14,321 nucleotides of DNA, from contig NAOQ01000093.1 in NCBI GenBank assembly GCA_002751075.1, forward strand, positions 139,859-154,179, written 5' to 3'. This stretch comes from Ichthyophonus hoferi (taxonomy: Eukaryota; Opisthokonta; Ichthyosporea; Ichthyophonida; Ichthyophonidae). The position numbers were made by a program, and so were the translations under genes. A model generated the notes under the pieces. The model did not search any database. It was not told the DNA's origin and worked only from the letters and a program-made list of their open reading frames with translations. This document shows, piece after piece, positions 1 through 9,386 of this stretch (its first letter is position 1; each line of letters begins with the position of its first letter).

Positions 1-278
1 CTTATTCAAAACCAACGGTAAACTAGTCAATACAATAATAATGCAATAATTTTAAAATATTGTTTAATTAAACAATCAAATGCAAAGTTTTGTATGTTAC
101 CTCTCTTGGCTCATTATGTCGCACAATATCTAGATTTACAGAGCTTTTTTTTCACATTCTTGGTTGTGGTCGCTTTAAATATAGAGACTTATTGGCCTCA
201 TCTAGTTATCTTACACATATTGCATGTATAGCTATATATCTATATCTGACAGTTTTTAAACAATAATTCCCTCTATAG

Positions 279-759
279 CTCACTCATAAGGTATCTGTGA
301 ACTTATGCTATGCAAGTATCGAAATTACTGTGGATGGTAAAAAGTGCGGAACCAAGATAAATAATGGTTATGATTTTTTGTTGATTTACTGCGTAGAACC
401 TGTAATTGGCCTGAATTTGAAGATAAGGCAGGTGAATGATGCTTGCCTGCAGCAGGCGGCATGATTCAGTCTATGTACCGTGGAGTTGTGGGGAGTCAAA
501 TTGAGCCCACGTAAGTTAATCACTGTATCTGTATCTGACTCCATGTTCAACCTAGTCTATTAGCAGCTGCTTTTTACCAGTATATAGGAGTTTGGTTTTA
601 CACACTTTCTCAATAATAACTGAAAACTGGTAACCAATAGTTATGTGATATGTCCACTTTCCTTACTGGCACTAGCATTCTCCTGTATATTGTATATATT
701 CTAAACAAGGCAATCTTCAAATGCAGAGGAGATTGGAACGCCAGTACACAGAGTTAGTT
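279..759 (+). pseudogene. F5/8-C/FTP unit 1: C-terminal half-domain exon and linker exon, broken
   Basis: Exon B spans 279-510, between an acceptor ending CTATAG and the donor GTAAGT. In phase 0 it reads ITVDGKKCG, then GLNLKIRQVNDA, and near the end LCTVELWG, matching the C-terminal strand of fucolectin/tachylectin-4-type domains (LCEVEVYG). An in-frame TGA at 462-464 interrupts it, next to a small insertion relative to units 2 and 3. A 33-nt exon follows at 727-759, between ATGCAG and GTAAGT, and keeps phase 1 on both sides, coding about 11 linker residues (EIGTPVHRVS). The matching exon A would lie near or before the window edge and is not visible. Splice sites are intact although the reading frame is not. 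A degenerate copy is more likely than an active gene. Confidence 0.65.
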
Positions 760-980
760 GTAAGTATTGATTTTGGCCTGTATCTGATGTGGGATCATTG
801 GTGTATTTACTTATCTGGAGCTGAGCTTTTATGGCTGCATTAATTGGCACCTAAATTAAACATTTTTCATAGAAGTTCACATAAAGGTTTTATAACCATT
901 TGCATGAGTTGGGTTTCTTAAACTGAGGCCTTTATATCTAAGGGTGTTTTTGTTTCCTAACTAAGAATCCTATTATGCAG

Positions 981-1886
981 TATTTGAACTTAGGGCTAGA
1001 CAGTCTTCTACCTGGAGTGACAGTACCATAGCCTCCATGGCGATTGATAGCGATCCCTCCACATGCAGCCAAACGTATGACTATATATCAGAGCAGCCAT
1101 GACTAACTATAGACATGGGTGCCGACGTTGCTGTCCATTCTTTTAAGGTATTTTTCTGAAAAATATTTTACATACGTTCTTAATGATTGGTATATAAATC
1201 CCAAATAGCACTAATTTGTTTATTTTCCAATGACCTCTTTGGGTTTATTATGTTTTTAAAATATCTAGGTTTATAGAGCTTTTTTTTACACAATATTTGC
1301 TGTGGCCATATTACATATCAAAACTTATTGGCGTCATCTAGTTACTTTACATACATTTTATGCATAGCTATATATGGCAACCTTTAAATAATAATTCCTT
1401 TCATAGATCATCAATCGTCAATACTATGAGTCTCGTCTTGGAAACATGATTACTGTGGATGGTAAACCTTGTGGCCCACTATATATAGATGGTGATAATT
1501 ATTTTTTTGTGGGCTGAGTGCACAAAGCCAGTAGTGGGCCGAATATTGAAGATCCAGCGGTTGAATGCTCCTGTAAGAGGAATTCTTGGTTTATGCGAGG
1601 TGGAGGTGTGGGGATACCATAATTGTACATCACGTAAGTTAAACACAGTGTATCGGTATATGACTCCATGTTGAACAAAGTCTATGAGCAGAACTCTCTA
1701 CAAGTATGTAGGGATTTGTTTTTATACACTTCCCCAAAAATAATTGAAAACTGATATCCACTAGTTGTATAACAAGTTTATTTTCCTTACTGGTACTGGC
1801 ATGCTCCGGTATATGTTTGTATATATTTTAACCAAGGAAATTTTTAAATGCAGGTTACATGGTGGATCCGATACCCCAAGTTAATA
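981..1886 (+). pseudogene. F5/8-C/FTP unit 2: most complete copy, broken
   Basis: Exon A (981-1147) enters in phase 1 after TTATGCAG and leaves in phase 0 at AAG|GTATTT. It reads RQSSTWSDS, then AIDSDPSTCSQT, then LTIDMGADVAVHSFK, the classic N-terminal pattern of F5/8-C/FTP domains (QSST, AIDG, PWW.VDLG). The Trp position of that last motif is a TGA at 1100-1102. Exon B (1407-1633) starts IINRQYYESRLGN and ITVDGKPCG, changes frame near a T run around 1503-1508, and ends with GRILKIQRLNAP and LCEVEVWG. Linker exon 1854-1886 is again 33 nt (YMVDPIPQVN). The vicinal cysteine pair common in fucose-binding fucolectins is absent, so even an intact ancestor may not have bound fucose. With one stop and one frameshift it is probably a pseudogene unit. 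Confidence 0.7.
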
Positions 1887-2019
1887 GTAAGTATTGATTT
1901 TGGCTTGATATCTGATGTTAAATTATTAGTGTATATACATATATGGGGATATCCTTATATTGCAGTATTAATTAGCATCAAAATTAACCAATTTTTCAGA
2001 GGCTGACTTAAAGGTAACT

Positions 2020-2561
2020 TAACAAGAGAACCATGGTGGAATGTTACCTTGGGTGGGCAGGTCACTGTCCATTCTGTTAAGGTATTTGACTGACACAAAT
2101 GCGCACAAACATTCCTAATGATTGGCTTACAAATATTAAATAACATTAACTCGTTCATCTTTCGGTAACCTTGCTTGGCTCAGTTATGTCGTGAAATATC
2201 CAGATTTACAGAGGTTTTTGTTCACATTATTGGCTGTGGCCTTATTAATTATATGCGTTTATTGTCGTTATTTAGTTACTTTACATATGTTGAATATATA
2301 GCTATATATGACAGTCTTTAAACAATTATTCCTTCAAGATATATAATCATTCTGGGTATATGAGCCACCTTGGAAATGTCGTAATTACTATAGATGAGCA
2401 ATATTGTGGGCCTAAGTATATTTATGCTTATGTTGATTACTTGTGGGTTTCTTGCCCTACACCTTTAACTGGCCAAGTATTGAAGATTCAACTGATGGAT
2501 GCTCCCATCCAAGGAATTCTCACTATGTGTGAGGTGGAAGTGTGGAGATACATACATTAAG
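2020..2561 (+). pseudogene. F5/8-C/FTP unit 3: truncated exon A, intact C-terminal half exon
   Basis: The remnant of exon A (about 2020-2081) keeps only EPWWNVTLGGQVTVHSVK, ending at the same AAG|GTATTT donor as unit 2. About 190 bp covering the start of exon A and its acceptor are missing relative to unit 2. Exon B starts at 2339 after TTCAAG and is open for 73 codons: YMSHLGNVVITID, then GQVLKIQLMDAP, then LTMCEVEVW, with a TAA at 2558-2560 right after the domain. The site homologous to the GTAAGT donor is GCAAGT (2562). The TAA may be the original C-terminal stop of the gene, or a decay change. Here the Trp pair PWW is intact, which shows the ancestral residue at the TGA of unit 2. Confidence 0.65.
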
Positions 2562-2672
2562 GCAAGTTAAACGATGTACCTGTATCTGACTACATGTTCA
2601 ACAAAAATCTATTGGCAGCTCTCCGCTGGTATGTAGGGATTTGTGTTTACGCACGTCTTCAAAAATAACTAT

Positions 2673-3060
2673 GTGCATACTTAACGCTAAGTTACATTTA
2701 GTTATTTGATTCTGTGTTTGACCATTGATTTATTCAATTTCATTATTCAATTAACCATGACTCTTCCGGTCTTTTAGCCAGGCCCATATGAGTCCCAACC
2801 TAGTATATGGGTCTTTGCAAGATTATAAAACGTAACCTAGACCCTCGGCTGTTTGGAAGTGGGCCACTATTCAAGAGACACTAGATATAATCAACTCACG
2901 ATGATATACACTATAGTAACAAAAGAAGTGTAGCAAACTGTACACTAGTTAAGACATCCTACATTATACATCCTACATTAATTACTATCATTATTTTTCC
3001 TGTTACAATGGCAATTTAAAATAAAATATCCTATTCTATTTTAAGTATATATCATTGTCA
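2673..3060. other. Non-coding spacer after the F5/8-C array
   Basis: About 390 bp with no recognised gene or repeat. It starts where homology to the array introns ends. No coding-looking segment was found on either strand. Confidence 0.5.
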
Positions 3061-3066
3061 CTTCGG

Positions 3067-3218
3067 GATCTCCAATTGTATAACTGGTAGTAGCTAATAT
3101 TGCTGGATGCGCTTGGATGCGAATGTGGAAATTGCACAATGAGATCGATCAGAAAGAGGTGATATTACGATGTAAATAATAACTATCGTCGCTATTTAAT
3201 TTTAGTAAGCGGTTCTCT
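3067..3218. repeat. Dispersed repeat R2, copy 1
   Basis: This segment resembles 13013-13200 in the same orientation. Shared blocks include GATGTAAATAA followed by GTAAGC, the block around ATGCGAATGTGGAAAT (ATGTGGATAT in the other copy), and the end near CAATTG. The second copy carries an 85-codon open frame on the minus strand; this copy does not keep it open. It sits next to R1 here, as the second copy does at 12460-13200, but the order of R1 and R2 differs between the two places. Its class is not identified. Confidence 0.5.
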
Positions 3219-3419
3219 GCGTGCCAAGTATTTTTGTGTGGGCTTACAAGAACTTCGTATTTTGCTATTGATACCGCGTATATATAGGTGGGTATTGATT
3301 TTGGTTTTCTTTAAAACTTACTTTTACAGCCGGTGTTATTTTTTGTTATTTTTAGGTTAACAACCATAGAGCTGTGTCACTAATCTAAATGGGGACCATT
3401 CATAAATACTTTTATCGGG

Positions 3420-3695
3420 TAATACAATTTATGAAAGATAACGGGAGACCCACTAGAAATGTCTGATCCTATCTCGATAGCCCTATACTATAGTGTACTT
3501 GTTTAGATGGCTCATTAGCCAATCATTTTATGTATTAGCTAATTAGTCTACCTAATTAAGAGCGCCATTTAACCAACCAATATCGGAGCATTCATTTCAT
3601 GATCAGCTTGTTACAGCAACTTCGGCTGAGCTTGGTGTTCATTCAGAGCTAACGATCTAGCAACACTCTCCCATTGGCTAAAATCTTAGAGAAAA
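3420..3695 (-). repeat. Dispersed repeat R1, copy 1 (possible LTR of the adjacent copia fossil)
   Basis: The segment is colinear with 12462-12720. Shared blocks are AATACAATT.ATA.AAGAT with GTCTGATC.TATCTC, a block with TAGCCAAT, and CAACGATCT/TAACGATCT ending in TTAGAGAA. It lies immediately downstream of the minus-strand copia coding remnant, where a 3' LTR would be expected, and in minus orientation a TGGGAGAGTGTTG-like start occurs near 3679, as at many copia LTR starts. No matching 5' copy was found beyond 4420, and no clear purine tract precedes the start on the minus strand, so the LTR reading is only an inference. Confidence 0.45.
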
Positions 3696-4420
3696 CCAAA
3701 AAGAAAAAGAAAGACGGTAACTCAGCAAAGCGACCGCACTGGCTTTTACTGGATGCAATCCAGGACCACTTCTACGTTTGTGTTTGTAGACATAGGAGTT
3801 TCTTGGCCATTTGAAATGGTCCTGGTCCAAAAGGCTTGGTCAAACAGTCAGCAGCTTGCTTCTTGGATGAAACACTTCTGCTTTCAATCTCATTATGGCT
3901 TACCACTTCCCTGATCTAATGGAAACGGACAGCAATATGATATGTGTTTTCAGAAGCACACATCTTGCTGCATAGTCGTACGACACTCGCGTTGTTGCCG
4001 TACAATGGTACTCCCAGTGTAGAAGCCTAGTCCATCCATTGAGGCTGCAATGTATACAAACTGTTGCGTGATAACTGCCTTATTGAAAAATTCACTCTGC
4101 ATTGATGAGAGGGCACAAAGGATCTTTTTCCTGCTGATCCAATCCAGCAATCCTCTGGCCAGGAAAACGCAATAGCCCCTGGTATTCATTGCATATATCC
4201 ATTTTGTTGAGAAATTCGAATCAGAATATCCTATGAGGTGAATGAGTCCAGGCTTGTAAACATGACCTCGTTTGTCTGATTCGGTAAACATTGATGGATA
4301 CTCTAGAAACAAAGGTGCATTTAAATAGCTGTGTAGGTAGGCAACCTTTATGTTTAGTTGTTCTAGGTTATACCCGCGAGATTCTGTATGTTCAGTTGGA
4401 GTCTAATGTTCACAAATGAG
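3696..4420 (-). mobile_element. Ty1/copia retrotransposon fossil (reverse transcriptase and RNase H fragments)
   Basis: Minus-strand translation shows a short reverse-transcriptase stretch (LNIKVAYLHSYLNAP, like the copia VKTAYLNA motif) near 4400-4290. An RNase H stretch follows (LIGYSDSNF, GYCVFLARGLLDWISRKK, ALSSMQSEF) at about 4250-4080, and then the typical copia C-terminal tail (HIAVRFH, IREVV, ADCLTKPFGP) down to about 3770. Gag, protease, integrase and most of the reverse transcriptase are not present. The copy is broken, with several breaks, and looks old because the motifs are diverged. The R1 repeat at 3420-3695 may be what is left of its 3' end. Confidence 0.85.
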
Positions 4421-6290
4421 CGCACAGGCTTAATATTTCTATGTTGCACCTTATTTATTTGCTATCTATTGTTTGAACCAAAATTTTTAGTGCGCTTAAA
4501 TAGATTTTGCCTTGTTATTGGTGTTATTATTATCTTCGCTTGTTAAAACATAGAGAGAGGTTTTGAAAATATATTTAAAAAATACCTTGTTTCATAATGA
4601 ATATTATATTATATTTCCATCAATTAAATCATGTCCATACACATGTAAAGGCTCATGTTCTGTACAAGCATACAATACTTAGTAAATATACACAACCTAT
4701 GTCTATGCCAGCCTAGATTACAACAATTAACTGAGAGTTGCACACGTTGAACATGATTAAAAGAGTGATATATACTTAAAACATATTTCCTTGCTGAGTC
4801 AAATACATTTTAATGAAGGCAATCAATTACCCAGCTAATTAGTTCATTGAATGAATGAATGAATGAATGTTTATTTGCTTAATTAATTATAGTCATCTGT
4901 AGTCGTTCTAATGATTTATTCTCATGTTTGGGGTCTCCAATTAGTTTTTGATCTCCAAATAAATGGTTTCTTCTAGGCAATGTAGAGTATCTCAATTTAA
5001 TTTATTAGGAATTAATCAGTTCTTGATATAGTTCTTTTATTGCCTTAGGGCAATCTGTGGAGCCATGCTCTAACGGGTAGTACTGCATTTACATATATAC
5101 ATGATTGTAATCAGTGCAAAGACAACATATTATGTCATTAACGTATCCTATCGGGGTACATGGTAGCTGTAATAGTCATTGTTTTAAATATATTTAATGG
5201 TATTAAAATTGGTAAATATTTCTAAACAGATATTGTGTACAAACTATACGATTGGGTTTTGCCGAGCTAGATCGGTGAATAATAGAATATTAAACAATTC
5301 TGTAGAATCTACTAGGAATCCCAAATAACCATAAATTAACAGGATGATGAATTATATTACATATTACTATAGATTATACATTTACATCTAACGTCATGCA
5401 AAACAGAGATATCTTTGCAATACATAGTTAATTACTTGATCATCTAATTAATTAAGCTAACCAATTATTTCATAAATTGAACAAATGATAAACCAACTAT
5501 ATAATCAATCCATTAATTAATTCATTCATTAATTAGACTACAGGAGTAGTACCTATTACACTGGATCCCACACATTGAGGTACTTAGAGCTTTTCTTAAC
5601 AGCATTGTGGTAACTGTTTATATCAAAAATATTGATGATGTCTAATCAATACTGATTTAAAGCACATTTAAATAGTAAAAATGTATTAAGAATCCAAAAT
5701 TAGGTGAAAACATTTATAAAAAATAATTTCTTGGTTGCATTGAGGTTTGTAATATTTTATCCTCATTACAGAGAAGGTAAACTGAATTGGTAATTTCGAT
5801 CTTGAATTGATCAGAGAATCAGTGTTATTGGTGAAAAAGCATAGCCATCAGTAGACTTCTGGATGAGATCACTCTATCCTAAGTGAAACCAAAATTCGAA
5901 AAGTTGTGATGCTGAAAGATACATGCATATGCGATATCATTTAAATTGCTACTACTGTTACAGCTGTACCATATGTACTATATAGTAATAATGATAGAAT
6001 AACTAAAACATACCATAACATCTAGCCATAGTAGTAGTAATTATCTCCCTCTATATTGTAAAGGTTCATTCATTAATTAATGAATTAACTTAGAGCCACA
6101 CACATTCAACTGGATCATAAGAGAAGAGAGATCCATGCTTGAAACTATGTCAAATACATAAATACGAAGCTGATTAAACTAATTAAGTAATTAATTAATT
6201 AAGTACCCCAATTAGTTATTGCTAACTAACAAGTTAATTAATTAATTAGTTAAATTGTAAGGCGCACACAACCAGATCACATTGACAAAA
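4421..6290. other. Gene-poor AT-rich intergenic region with recurring ATTCATT/TTAATTAA modules
   Basis: No coding region was recognised in about 1.9 kb. It holds a (GAAT)n run at 4849-4869, ATTCATTCATTAATTA at 5521-5536 and 6064-6079, and TTAATTAA tracts near 4884, 5448, 5515, 6190 and 6237. A diverged direct repeat pairs about 4727-4830 with about 6083-6165, sharing AATTAACT.AGAG, a CACAC block and GTCAAATACAT. These may be remnants of short non-autonomous elements, but no terminal inverted repeats could be fixed. Confidence 0.5.
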
Positions 6291-6329
6291 CAGCATAGAC
6301 TATACTATAGAGTACTATACTATATATAC

Positions 6330-6376
6330 TATAAATATAGTATTATAAATTCTCCCTCTCTCTCTCTTTCTTTCTG
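6330..6376 (+). promoter_or_regulatory. Likely core promoter of the prefoldin subunit 2 gene
   Basis: A perfect TATAAATA lies at 6330-6337, 67 bp before the ATG. A CT-rich tract follows at 6352-6375, where transcription would start about 30 bp downstream, giving a short pyrimidine-rich leader. The same CT tract ending in CTGTAG (6374-6379) also looks like a 3' splice site, so a leader intron or spliced-leader acceptor cannot be excluded. Confidence 0.4.
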
Positions 6377-6396
6377 TAGTGAAACAGCATAGTAAT

Positions 6397-7926
6397 ATGG
6401 CAGGGAAAGCACAGAAAGAGCAGGAACTCCTGCAGAAATTTCATCTGTTACGACAGGAGCAACAAGACATTGCCGCTAAAATAACAGAGTTGAGGGGGGA
6501 ACAATCAGAACATAGGTTGGTGATTCAAGTCATGTTTCATTTATGCTATATGGTTTCATGTTGTGTGTGTTATGGTTTATGACGTATGTTGTATGGTGTA
6601 TGTTATAATTTATGATTGATGTATTTATGTATTGATGGGGGATCAATCAGAACAAAGGTTGGTGTTGATGTTTTATTTATGTTGCGTGGTTCATGATGTG
6701 TGTATGTATTGTTAATGATGTATATATGTGGTTTATGATGGTTTTTATATAATATATAATATATAATATATAATATATTTATTCATCTTTATTATAAGTT
6801 TGCACATTAATACATTATAACAATATACATTATTATATAATTAATTACATAATATATGCATGTATAAATGTATGCACACATACGTACCCATATACTACCT
6901 TACCATATCATTTTACATACTATTTGTGTATGTGTTATAGCTTACACTATATATTTTATAGTTTAAAATTTTAAATTAAGTAATGTTTCTTGGTGGTTTT
7001 TCTTTTATTTTAATTCTTAATGTTATATCCTATAAGTATTTTAACAATATATCCTACTAAGACATGTTTATTATTTCTCTCTCATTTTCTCTATCTTATT
7101 AACATCTTCCCTTTCTCAGACTTGTAATCGATACTCTCAAGCCCTTGGACCATAACCGCAAATGTTTCCGTATGGTAGGAGGAGTATTAGTTGAGAGGAA
7201 TGTAGGGGAGGTCCTACCAGCGCTAGAAAGGAATGAGGCGCAGGTAGGTGGGAGAGGGTGTCTATATATGTAACTGCTGGTCCATGAGATAAGCTAGGCA
7301 GACACCTAATAATCATTATAATACCAAAGCTCAGTTTTTGTATATATGTGTGCATAGGTATGTATGTATGTATGTTGTTTCATGGGAAAGATATAGGAAT
7401 AGGTTACAGGTAGCCTTGCCAAGAAGCCAATTAGAACTCATAATAAATACAGATAATAACTATATATGGGAAGGATTGGGAGAGAGATGATGTAGGTAGA
7501 GATATTAGTGCTACTATTGTACCATTAGATTATTAGATTATTGTACTATTATTGTACTATTATTGCACTATTGTTGCACTATTATTATTTTATTATAATG
7601 TACTATTATTGTATTATTATATTGTACTATTATTGTATTATATTGTATTATATGGCATTATCTTATCTTTCATTATACTATAGTATGCTATACTATATTA
7701 TACTATACAATTTTGTACTATACTATACTGTACTATATTAGACTCGTATCATACATCAATGCATACTAATCTTAGTCTTACCCACCCAATCACATTGCAG
7801 ATCTCTACTGTGCTATCCAATCTGAATACCCAACTTGTCAACAAGGGCAAAGAGTTAAATGATTATAAAAACAAACATAATATAAGGACGAAAGAAGAAC
7901 AAGAGAGATTGGAGGGGAAGAAATAA
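6397..7926 (+). CDS. PFDN2: Prefoldin subunit 2 (three exons, 122 aa)
   Basis: Prefoldin is a cytosolic hexamer that captures nascent actin and tubulin and hands them to the chaperonin CCT; subunit 2 is one of its beta-type subunits. Exons are 6397-6515, 7120-7243 and 7801-7926, giving 369 nt with phases 2 and 0 at the two GT-AG junctions. The protein starts MAGKAQKEQELLQKF. An N-terminal coiled-coil helix (LRQEQQDIAAKITEL) is followed by LVIDTLKPLD, RKCFRMVGGVLVER and EVLPALERNE, the beta-hairpin core that is diagnostic of PFDN2. A second helix ends GKELNDYKNKHNIR with a short charged tail. Human PFDN2 is longer (about 154 aa) because of extra N- and C-terminal extensions. The ATG at 6397 is the only good start; an in-frame GTG at 6379 lies in the leader. 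All residues read as a working gene. Confidence 0.95.
6490..6720 (+). repeat. Local duplication of the exon 1 / intron 1 junction of the prefoldin gene
   Basis: The stretch 6490-6575 (end of exon 1 and first 60 nt of intron 1) reappears, diverged, at 6633-6715 inside intron 1. Both contain GGGGGA.CAATCAGAACA.AGGTTGGTG in shorter matching blocks, followed by ATTTATG, TGGTT.CATG.TGTGTG and a final TTTATGA/TTAATGA. Identity is around 80% by eye. The second copy includes a cryptic AGGTTGGTG donor. Confidence 0.7.
6744..6780. repeat. (ATATAAT)n microsatellite in prefoldin intron 1
   Basis: A seven-base unit, TAATATA, is repeated about four times. The rest of intron 1 (to 7119) is AT-rich and ends in a good polypyrimidine tract and CTTTCTCAG acceptor. 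Confidence 0.7.
7511..7738. repeat. TACTATTATTG and (ACTAT)n microsatellites in prefoldin intron 2
   Basis: Imperfect repeats of GTACTATTATT fill 7511-7655, then ACTAT/TATAC pentamers fill 7670-7738. They account for nearly half of the 557-nt intron 2 (7244-7800). Confidence 0.75.
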
Positions 7927-7927
7927 A
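7922..7927 (+). terminator. Polyadenylation signal overlapping the prefoldin stop codon
   Basis: AATAAA at 7922-7927 contains the TAA stop (7924-7926). A GT-rich stretch follows at about 7951-7978, fitting a downstream element. If used, the 3' UTR would be only about 15-25 nt. Confidence 0.5.
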
Positions 7928-7984
7928 GGGATCATTGCATTGGTTTATAAAATGAGCGTGTTTATTGGTGTATTATGGTTTAGT

Positions 7985-8185
7985 AATATAGTGTAGTATA
8001 GTATCGTACAGTATTGCATAGTATGATATACTATGGTATGGTATGGTATAATATAGTATTGTGTAGTATAGTGTAGTGTATTATATTATATTGTGTTATA
8101 ATATACTAAATTAGATTATATTCTATTGTTAAATTATACGATACTATACGATACTATACTATACTATACTAAATTATATTATATT
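7985..8185. repeat. Inverted pentanucleotide array (imperfect palindrome)
   Basis: The left arm is rich in TATAG/GTATA pentamers (7989-8085) and the right arm in ACTATAC (8137-8172). The segment TAGTATAGTATCGTA on the left is the reverse complement of TACGATACTATACTA on the right. The arms are separated by about 50-110 bp of TATTATA-rich DNA. Transcription through it would give a long hairpin. Confidence 0.65.
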
Positions 8186-9127
8186 GTACTGTATATGTAT
8201 ATATATAATTACGAGAGATACTAAACAGGTTCTATATTGGGCTTATTATTATATATATATATATATGTGCATACATATATTATATACACGTAAAATAATT
8301 TGATTATAAAAGGTTTTATTTTTTTTTAAATCTTATCTCATGGGTCTGTATTGACTCCTTTTTAATCTCTTATCTACACTTCATTTGTGTATATTTTGGA
8401 ACATGTGCCATACATTACCACGATTCGTAATTTATTTATGTTAGAATATGCATATATTCGATCTATTTATTATCTTCTATTAATCAAATAGTAGAAAATA
8501 TCTATCAAGCCTACGTAGTAATGAATCCGATTGAGAATAATTCATGTATACCATATTGTATTAGGCATACAGCTTGATCTGAATTCACTCTCACCGCATC
8601 ACACGTGTTTAGAAATATCATAAATTAACCATAGGATGGCTGAGATAGAGTTTCTATTCTTATTTACACTCTAGTCAGCCACCTGACATGTATCGTTGCC
8701 AGGGTAGTGACTTAAAATAAAGACAGGCTATATTGTATTTACCCTATATTTTGTTGGATTTACAAAAGGAACTTGTAAGCCCGTTTTAAAAACTATGAGA
8801 ATTCATTCCCAAATTTGCGATGAAATATGTTTTAGGTTTTAACGTAGGTTATTTATTTAATTTATATTATAAAGTATCATGCATTATCATACTGCATCAA
8901 ACTATATTATTATTATTATTATTATTATAGCATGTCATGGCCAATTCCATATAAATGTGTTATGTATCTGTGTACGTATTTATGTAGAATTCGATGTCAA
9001 CAACAGTTAGCTTTTGCCGTACAGTATTATTTTATTTAATATATTCATATAACTTTAAGAAATAGTGTTGCAAATAAATTCTAGACCCAATAGTTTACAA
9101 TACACTTCAACTGAAACCCCACACACA
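8186..9127. other. AT-rich intergenic DNA with two microsatellites
   Basis: No gene was recognised. A (TA)n tract lies at 8249-8266 and a (TTA)n tract at 8905-8928. The rest is low-complexity AT-rich DNA. Confidence 0.5.
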
Positions 9128-9386
9128 ATGTAAGCCGTGCAATCATAGATATTCGGGAAAGCGTTGAACCGTTGTTTCCCCTATTTTCTGAGCATTGGAA
9201 CAAAGTGGGTTACTGTTTTACACAAGAATGATGTTCTGGGCTGTACACAAAGGAATCTTCGCAAAAAAAAATTATAGCACCTATAGGCCTACACTCGAAG
9301 TAAGTCGTTTTATCAGAGACATTTTCGTAAGAGTTGAACTATTGCTTTTTCCAATCCTCAGGGCAATGAAATGAAATGGACTGGGG
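9128..9386 (+). repeat. Diverged tandem duplication, period about 172 bp
   Basis: Positions 9128-9215 resemble 9300-9386. Shared blocks are GTAAG.CGT, ATATTCGG/ATTTTCGT, AA.AGYGTTGAAC.RTTG, a pyrimidine run, CTGAG/CTCAG, and finally AAAGTGG/AAATGG. Identity is about 65% by eye. No further copy was seen. Confidence 0.5.

Larger units (their letters stand above)
90..2672 (+). repeat. Tandem array of three decayed F5/8-C (FTP, fucolectin-like) gene units
   Basis: Three units of roughly 1.1, 1.1 and 0.9 kb follow each other in the same orientation. Each unit has the order exon A (N-terminal half of an F5/8-C/FTP domain), an intron of about 260 nt, exon B (C-terminal half), an intron of about 215 nt, a 33-nt linker exon, and an intron of about 220 nt. 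The introns are recognisably homologous between units by eye, for example the stretches before exon B at 110-278, 1237-1406 and 2174-2338. Homology stops abruptly near 2672, inside the intron after the third exon B, and is not clear before about 90. The third unit is shorter mainly because the first part of exon A is gone. This looks like unequal-crossover expansion of a lectin-like gene followed by decay. It is a host gene family, not a transposon. Confidence 0.8.

Noticed and set aside
1955-2158. 67-codon minus-strand frame
   Set aside because: Antisense to introns and exon A of the F5/8-C array.
6379-6582. 67-codon frame through prefoldin exon 1 into intron 1
   Set aside because: It starts at GTG in the leader and ends in the intron; the spliced prefoldin model explains all its conserved residues.
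7541-7741. 66-codon Tyr/Leu-rich frame
   Set aside because: It is translation of intron 2 microsatellites.
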